Below are positions 59,088-64,000 of a DNA stretch of 64,000 nucleotides, in pieces; the stretch's first letter is position 1, and each line of letters opens with the position of its first letter. A program made the translations under genes and the position numbers. The DNA comes from JAPLNB01 sp964451955 (GTDB taxonomy: Bacteria > Planctomycetota > Phycisphaerae > Tepidisphaerales > Tepidisphaeraceae). The DNA lies in contig CAYVKG010000004.1 of the NCBI GenBank assembly GCA_964451955.1, forward strand, positions 1-64,000, read 5' to 3'. The notes below the pieces were generated by a model. That model did not search any database. It was not told the origin of the DNA and saw only the letters and a program-made list of their open reading frames with translations.

Positions 59088-60440
59088 CTACAGTTCCCAT
59101 CCCCTCCGATACTCGTAGTGCAACAGCGCGTTCGCATCCGCGACATTGGTCACCCGCAGATTCGCGCTGTCCCATTGCAGCTTCTTCCCACCCAGCCGAA
59201 CCGAGATCGTCCCGAGCAGCACCGCTTCGGTCAAAGGGCCCGCAAAGTCCTCGAAATTCGACCGCGGCCGCACCTTGCCACCTTTGCTCGCCTCTATCCA
59301 CTCCTCGTAATGCCCGATCGACCTCGGCAGCGTTTTCGCCGGCCTCCGGTATTCGCGCATCGCCTTCTCCGGTATCAACCGCGGAGAATGTCCCCCCCAA
59401 CCCTCTACCAGCATCTTCCCCTTGTCCCCCACAAACAGCAGCCCATCTTCCTTGTTCAACTCTCGGCCTTCTTCCAGTTCCTCCGGACGCGCAGGCAACA
59501 GCCCTCCGTCGTACCAATGCAATGTCACCGCCGGCATCCCTTCCCTCGCCGGAAACTCGTAATGCACCACCGACGCCAGCGGCAACGTCTCCTCATACAC
59601 CGGCGTCGAACTCCCATACACGCAACTCGGCGCGCCCAACCTCAACGCCGAAAACGCCGGCGCAATATTATGAATCCCCATGTCGCCCAAACCCCCCGAT
59701 CCGAAATCCCACCACCCTCGCCAGGCAAACGGCACATACGCCGGGTGATATGGCCGATACGGCGCGGGACCCAACCACAAATCCCAGTCCAGTCCTTCCG
59801 GCACCGGCGGTCTCTCCTTCGGACGATCAATCCCCTGCGCCCAGTACAACTCCTTCTTCCCCAGATGCGTCGGACGATCCGACCACACGTGCACCTCGCG
59901 AACCGCCCCGATCGCCCCGTCCCAAATCCACTCATTGATCAGCCGATTCCCCTCGAATGCCATCCCCTGGTTCCCCATCTGCGTCGCCACTTTCGCCTCC
60001 CGGGCTGCCTTCCCCAACGCTCTGGCCTCATACACCGTCCGCGTCAGCGGCTTCTCACAATACACGTGCTTCCCCATCTTGATCGCCATCATCGACGCCG
60101 GCGCGTGGATGTGGTCCGGCGTCGCCACCAACACCGCATCGATGCTCTTGTTCATCTCCTCCAGCATCTTCCGAAAATCCTTGTACTGCCGCGCCTTCGG
60201 CCACCTCCCAAAACTCCCTCCCGCCTGCCGCCAGTCGACATCACACAACGCCACAATGTTCTGGCTCTTCAGCCCGTCCAGATCATCCACCGCCCTGCCC
60301 CCCGCCCCTACGCTCGCTATGTTCAGCTTCTCGCTCGGCGGCGCATCGCCCAGACCCAGTACGTGCCGCGGCACAATCGTAAACGCCGCTGCCGCCGCCC
60401 CACCCAGCACCGCCCGCCTCGAAATGTCCGTCTGTTTCAT
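59088..60440 (-). CDS. Tat-exported Gfo/Idh/MocA-family oxidoreductase
   Basis: This 450-residue protein has a Tat-type signal (ISRRAVLGGAAAAAFTIV), a Rossmann domain (IASVGAGGRAVDD, AVLVATPDHIHA, CEKPLTRTVYEARAL) and the C-terminal beta-sheet domain. The family oxidises or epimerises sugars with NAD(P) in the periplasm. Planctomycete genomes carry many such Tat-exported copies, usually of unknown substrate. The ATG at 60440 gives the Arg-Arg signal. Confidence 0.88.
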   Translation of the reverse strand: MKQTDISRRAVLGGAAAAAFTIVPRHVLGLGDAPPSEKLNIASVGAGGRAVDDLDGLKSQNIVALCDVDWRQAGGSFGRWPKARQYKDFRKMLEEMNKSIDAVLVATPDHIHAPASMMAIKMGKHVYCEKPLTRTVYEARALGKAAREAKVATQMGNQGMAFEGNRLINEWIWDGAIGAVREVHVWSDRPTHLGKKELYWAQGIDRPKERPPVPEGLDWDLWLGPAPYRPYHPAYVPFAWRGWWDFGSGGLGDMGIHNIAPAFSALRLGAPSCVYGSSTPVYEETLPLASVVHYEFPAREGMPAVTLHWYDGGLLPARPEELEEGRELNKEDGLLFVGDKGKMLVEGWGGHSPRLIPEKAMREYRRPAKTLPRSIGHYEEWIEASKGGKVRPRSNFEDFAGPLTEAVLLGTISVRLGGKKLQWDSANLRVTNVADANALLHYEYRRGWEL

Positions 60441-60461
60441 ACGCCCCAATATAACCCTGCC

Positions 60462-61067
60462 TCATTCCACTGTGGAGAGCTGACGGTGAACTTCTCCCGC
60501 GCTCGTCTCAACCCCAACCGCTACCACATGCACCACCACGCCCAGCAACCGATAATGCTCAATCAACGGCAATGTGCGCCTCGCGTATACCTCCAGCTTC
60601 CTCGCAATCACTGCCAAATCGTCATCCACCCGCCCGGTTCGGTCCCCACCGCTGTTCCGCCTGATCCGCTCTCGCACAACCTCCGCCGAGCACTCCAGGC
60701 TGATCACCCCTTCCACCCCCAGAATCCCGTCCACATCCTTCGCCTGCCCCACATGCCGCGGCAGACCATTCAGCAACACGTGATCCCCCGGCCCAAGCCC
60801 CCCCAAAAAACGCCTCAGAATCTTCGCCGCAATGTGGAAATGCCCATCCTCCAGCACCGCCCCCGTCCGCAGACTCTCCCGGATTACCTCCAGATCCTCC
60901 GCCAACAATCCCGACTCGCTCCCGCCCCCCGCGGCCTTTCGCAACTGCGCCCCAAAATCAAAATGCCCCCACCGACATCCCCACAAACCATGCGCCTCAA
61001 CATACTCCCCCAATGGCGTCTTCCCCGCACCGGTCGGCCCAACCAATAGCACCGCCCGTCGCCTCAT
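60462..61067 (-). CDS. Adenylate-kinase-like nucleoside monophosphate kinase
   Basis: This 201-residue protein has the P-loop GPTGAGKTPLGEY (residues 10-22), LLNGLPRHVGQAKDVDG in place of the adenylate-kinase GFPRTxxQ stretch, CSAEVVRERIRRN and DDDLAVIARKLEVY. It has no zinc-knuckle LID of long Adk forms. It may phosphorylate AMP or another NMP; the substrate is not fixed. Its start nearly abuts the stop of the upstream thioredoxin-like gene (61068). Confidence 0.72.
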   Translation of the reverse strand: MRRRAVLLVGPTGAGKTPLGEYVEAHGLWGCRWGHFDFGAQLRKAAGGGSESGLLAEDLEVIRESLRTGAVLEDGHFHIAAKILRRFLGGLGPGDHVLLNGLPRHVGQAKDVDGILGVEGVISLECSAEVVRERIRRNSGGDRTGRVDDDLAVIARKLEVYARRTLPLIEHYRLLGVVVHVVAVGVETSAGEVHRQLSTVE

Positions 61068-62186
61068 CTAGTAGGTCCTCCCCAGATGCTCCACGATTGC
61101 ACCCTTCAGCTCCAGCGGATCCACCTGTCCCGTCTTCCGCCAAATCACCTTCCCCCCAGGCGCCACCAGCATCGTGTGCGGCACAGGTCCCTGCCACTGC
61201 CCATCCAACGCCTCCGCCAGTCTGTCCTTGCTCTTCCCACTGAAAATGTAATTCACCGACGACACCTTCAGCTTCCGCAGCATCTCCAACGCCTGATCCT
61301 TCTTCTCCATCTCATCCACACTGATCGTGATCATCTCAAAATCACGACCGCGGTACATCCGATTCATCGTCACCAGCTCCGGCAACTCAATAACACATGG
61401 CCCGCACCACGTCGCCCACACGTTGATCAGCCGCAGCTTCTTCCCCTCATTCTTCACCAGTTCCTTCACTTCGCCGGCGTCAATCTCCTTCATGTCCACA
61501 GGCTCCGCATCCCACCTCGCCAGCGACCGCCTCGCGTCCTCCCGCTTGTCCGACCACTTCGTCGAACACCCGAACACCCGCGTTTTCGCCACCGGCACCT
61601 CCCTCCCCGCCAGCAACGCCTCAATCGCATTCCGCGCATCATGCGATGTCACCGTCTTCACCTCCGAGTCGTCTATCCGACCCACATACCGCAACTTCCT
61701 CGCCTGATCAAAAATGAACACGTGCGGCGTCGCCATCACCCCATACGCCCGGCTCGTCACCTGCGTGTCCCCATCATATAAATACGGAAACTCAAAACCC
61801 CTCATCTTCGCCCGGATCTTCGTCTCCTCAAACGAATCCCCAAGATCCGTATAACCCAGCTCATCCAATCGCACCGCCAATGGATCGTTCGGCGTTATCG
61901 CCACCAACGCCACCCCCTTCTCACGGTAATCCGCGTGCATCCGCTTGATCCGCTCCTCATACGCCTGCGCCGTCGGACAGTGATTGCACGTGAATACAAT
62001 CACCAGGACCTTCGCATCCGCAAAATCCGCCAGTCGGTGCTGTTTCCCGTCAACGCCCGGCAACGTGAAATCCGGCGCGCTGGCACCGATATCCAGCGTC
62101 CTCGGGCTCTCCGCCCCGGACAGCGCCCCAACCCACGTCAACCCCGCCAGACATCCCATGATTTGAAAAAAGAAGAAGGTGCGCAT
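61068..62186 (-). CDS. Exported protein with two thioredoxin-fold domains
   Basis: This 372-residue protein has a signal peptide (MRTFFFFQIMGCLAGLTWVG), a peroxiredoxin/redoxin-like N-domain (about 35-190) with VFTCNHCPTAQAYE (C67-x-x-C70), and a TlpA-like C-domain (about 240-370) with NVWATWCGPCVIELPE (C261-x-x-C264). It is a likely periplasmic thiol-disulfide protein of a type common in planctomycetes. Overlap with the ADK-like gene and a gap of 63 bases to ferritin suggest one transcript. Confidence 0.85.
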   Translation of the reverse strand: MRTFFFFQIMGCLAGLTWVGALSGAESPRTLDIGASAPDFTLPGVDGKQHRLADFADAKVLVIVFTCNHCPTAQAYEERIKRMHADYREKGVALVAITPNDPLAVRLDELGYTDLGDSFEETKIRAKMRGFEFPYLYDGDTQVTSRAYGVMATPHVFIFDQARKLRYVGRIDDSEVKTVTSHDARNAIEALLAGREVPVAKTRVFGCSTKWSDKREDARRSLARWDAEPVDMKEIDAGEVKELVKNEGKKLRLINVWATWCGPCVIELPELVTMNRMYRGRDFEMITISVDEMEKKDQALEMLRKLKVSSVNYIFSGKSKDRLAEALDGQWQGPVPHTMLVAPGGKVIWRKTGQVDPLELKGAIVEHLGRTY

Positions 62187-62249
62187 GCCATAAGCCTACG
62201 CACCTCGTTCGCCCAATCAAGAAAAAGCTCACAAAACTGCCAAGCAGCC

Positions 62250-62747
62250 TCATTCGCCCTTCGCCCGCTTGGCTACCCGGTGATCCAACATATACCAGCG
62301 CCCCGGGCTGTCGCCGATCCGTTCGCCCAGCGTCACAAACTCGTCAGACCACTTCTCCTCTTCCACCTGCTCCTTCACAAACCACTCCATTAAACCACGC
62401 GTCGGAAGGTCGTTCTCCTTCGTCGCCAACTCGTACAACCCATTGATCAGGCCCGTCGTCTTCCGCTCCAGCCCATGCACAAACTTCAACGCCTCCAATG
62501 GACCCTTGAAATCACCCTTCGGAGCCTCGATCGCTCCCAGCGTCGGCTTGGCGCTCAAATCCAGAACATGCTGGAATATCTTCATCCCGTGCTCATGCTC
62601 CTCCTCCGCCTGTTTCCGAAAATACGCCGCAAAACCATCGTATACCTGGTCCTCAAAGTACGCCGCCACCGCAAGATACGCGTATGAATTCGAAAACTCG
62701 TGCTGAATCTGCTTGTTCAGTGCGTCCAAAACGGTTTGTTTCAACAT
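62250..62747 (-). CDS. ftnA: Ferritin
   Basis: This 165-residue four-helix ferritin has iron-site residues within HEFSNSYAYLAVAAYFED, EEEHEHGMKIFQHV and EWFVKEQVEEEKW (ferroxidase Glu/His ligands). It stores iron as a 24-mer and lacks the bacterioferritin heme Met. The ATG at 62747 has AAAGGAGC upstream. The next gene upstream on the same strand ends at a terminator (62811-62837), so ferritin has its own transcript. Confidence 0.92.
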   Translation of the reverse strand: MLKQTVLDALNKQIQHEFSNSYAYLAVAAYFEDQVYDGFAAYFRKQAEEEHEHGMKIFQHVLDLSAKPTLGAIEAPKGDFKGPLEALKFVHGLERKTTGLINGLYELATKENDLPTRGLMEWFVKEQVEEEKWSDEFVTLGERIGDSPGRWYMLDHRVAKRAKGE

Positions 62748-62810
62748 GCCCGTGCTCCTTTGTGCTTTGTCTCACGATCGTAGGCGCGGCCATCGCGTCC
62801 GGCTACCTGC

Positions 62811-62837
62811 AAAAAAGCCCGCGGCCTCGCCGCGGGC
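62811..62837 (-). terminator. Intrinsic terminator of the GH2 gene
   Basis: Read leftward, a perfect 9-bp stem (GCCCGCGGC with GCCGCGGGC), a 3-base loop and a tail of six T. It follows the stop of the GH2 gene at 62866. Confidence 0.9.
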
Positions 62838-62865
62838 TTCCTAACTCCAACGTATCCCAACCCGC

Positions 62866-64000
62866 TCATTTGACGTCCACAATCCCAACGTCAATGAACT
62901 GCCCCCCACCGGTCTGCCGACAATGCACCGCCATCGTGTTCTTCCCCGCCTTCAACGCCTGCTTGCCCGCCGGCCTCAGATCCAGCGTCTCGTACTCCGT
63001 CGTATACCCGCTCTTTCTCGCCGCCAATACACCATTAATGTAGATCTCCACGTCTTCATCATGATGCACAAACAGGCTCAGATTCTTGAATTCGCCCGCG
63101 GGCATCTCAAACTCCCGCCTCAACCAGATGTCCGACGTGTTCCACACCGTCCCCACCACCGCACCAGGCGTCCCTTCCGTCCCAAAACCTCCCTTCCCTT
63201 CCTTCCAACCCGATGCGTCATACTCCGGCCTGAACCAACCCTCCCCAGGCCTCTCCGTCGTGTATCTCCACGTCGCAGCCTCCTTCTGCGACGTCGCCAC
63301 CAACACCGTCGGCTCCGGCTCCGGTTCAAACGTCCCCTTACCCAGGTTCGCCGCCCTCAGACGCTCCAGGTCCCCTTTCACCATCTCGCGATCATACGTC
63401 ATCAGCCCGTTGCACTCCGTCTCCACGTCGCTCGTCTGCGTGTACACCACCGCGCACAGACCCGGATCATCCTTCAACTGATACGCCTTCACCAGCAGCT
63501 TCGAGTATTCGTTCGTCAGCCTCGCTTGGCTCCCCATCCCCTTATAGCCCCAACTCTGGCTCGACCACGTGTGCCCCTCAACCGCCAATCCCAGACCCCC
63601 GAATTCCCCAAGCACCGCCGCTCGCTTCTCCTCCGGCTTCGGCGAACCCGGACCCGGATAATTGTGCATGTCAATCACGTCCCCAACCTTCTTGTCCGTC
63701 CAACCGCTCGCGTTGTTCACCAGCCGCGATGGATCTCGCTGCTTCGTCCACTCCGTCAGGCGCTCCGTGTCGTATTGCCCCCAACCCTCGTTGAATACCA
63801 CCCACATGATGATGCTCGGATGGTTGTACAGCGTGTCGATCATCCGCCCCAACTCCAACTCGTATTGCTTCCGAGATTCCGGCGTCTTGTTGTCACCCGC
63901 CGGCATGTCCTGCCAAACCAGCAACCCAAGCTTGTCGCACCAGTAGTACCAGCGGGAACACTCATACTTCACGTGCTTCCTCGCCATGTTCATCCCAAGC
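62866..64000 (-). CDS. Glycoside hydrolase family 2 protein, N-terminus cut by window edge
   Basis: This is a partial gene: the frame is open through the right edge, so the N-terminal sugar-binding domain is missing. The visible part starts within the catalytic barrel (LGMNMARKHVKYE, WYYWCDKLGLLVWQDMP). It contains the acid/base Glu in FNEGWG and the nucleophile Glu in LGEFGG, and ends with a C-terminal beta-sandwich (IWLRREFEMPAGEFKNLSLF, GQFIDVGIVDVK). It is like beta-galactosidase, beta-mannosidase or beta-glucuronidase relatives; the substrate is not assigned. Confidence 0.88.
   Translation of the reverse strand, partial: LGMNMARKHVKYECSRWYYWCDKLGLLVWQDMPAGDNKTPESRKQYELELGRMIDTLYNHPSIIMWVVFNEGWGQYDTERLTEWTKQRDPSRLVNNASGWTDKKVGDVIDMHNYPGPGSPKPEEKRAAVLGEFGGLGLAVEGHTWSSQSWGYKGMGSQARLTNEYSKLLVKAYQLKDDPGLCAVVYTQTSDVETECNGLMTYDREMVKGDLERLRAANLGKGTFEPEPEPTVLVATSQKEAATWRYTTERPGEGWFRPEYDASGWKEGKGGFGTEGTPGAVVGTVWNTSDIWLRREFEMPAGEFKNLSLFVHHDEDVEIYINGVLAARKSGYTTEYETLDLRPAGKQALKAGKNTMAVHCRQTGGGQFIDVGIVDVK

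Noticed and set aside
59118..61049. A 643-codon plus-strand frame antisense to the oxidoreductase and adenylate-kinase-like genes
   Set aside because: Arg/Pro/His-rich translation, no domain, and it is antisense to two well-supported genes.

Overview
This window looks like chromosome from a planctomycete, probably the class Phycisphaerae. The pointers are lineage-type genes: a small basic protein of the Chlamydia/Verrucomicrobia/Planctomycetes type (21761-22069), a TIGR04138/Minf_1886-type protein (55656-56057), a HYExAFE-type protein (2472-2969), a giant FG-GAP protein with an EPLERRRLLA N-terminus, dockerin-like C-termini and a PEP-CTERM sorting signal. The DNA is GC-rich and densely coded. 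No rRNA, tRNA, CRISPR array, insertion sequence or prophage was recognised. All calls come from reading the sequence; no database search was run.

Left part (1-24.5 kb). After a 23-base G run come rmuC, rsmD (minus) and a plus-strand string: HYExAFE protein, three small membrane proteins, biotin synthase and a beta-ketoacyl synthase. Two minus-strand genes follow, a lipoprotein phosphoesterase and a DUF3524/QTMAN-like glycosyltransferase. Then two divergent giant exported proteins share one intergenic region: an FG-GAP/dockerin protein (minus) and a Gly-rich AQSIGGGGG-repeat protein ending in dockerin plus PEP-CTERM (plus). Next are ilvC with an unusual cofactor loop, a repeat-rich secreted protein, a nitrilase/glycoside-hydrolase fusion, the small basic protein, an aminotransferase, a zinc-ribbon protein and a TIM-barrel isomerase.

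Middle (24.5-48 kb). A secreted HEAT-repeat protein precedes an iron/cobalamin-type ABC importer (binding protein, permease, ATPase), a coiled-coil membrane protein, and a CarH-like regulator that has lost its expected cobalamin-ligand histidines. A fasciclin-domain protein, NAD(P)HX dehydratase and an unknown protein follow. A three-gene two-component operon (receiver, histidine kinase, NtrC-type activator) is read leftward from a sigma-54 promoter. A second sigma-54 promoter points the other way and makes a predicted ~146-nt RNA ending at a strong terminator before an MFS gene. This back-to-back sigma-54 region with palindromes between the promoters is the most interesting regulatory unit in the window. 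Then come a second nitrilase-like protein, a ribose/galactose-type sugar ABC importer, a URO-D-family protein and a heparinase II/III-like lyase, which together look like a carbohydrate-use locus.

Right part (48-64 kb). Type I and type III glutamine synthetases are divergently transcribed. They are followed by a PH-domain protein, hypoxanthine phosphoribosyltransferase, a PGPGW/LPG-synthase-type membrane protein, two small lineage proteins, MetRS, a lipoprotein, a small membrane protein, a Tat-exported Gfo/Idh/MocA oxidoreductase, an adenylate-kinase-like protein, a double thioredoxin-fold protein, ferritin and a GH2 glycosidase cut by the right edge. Plus-strand base composition changes from G-rich (about 17-24 kb) to strongly C-rich (about 48-64 kb) whatever the gene direction. 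That would fit a replication terminus inside or near the window.
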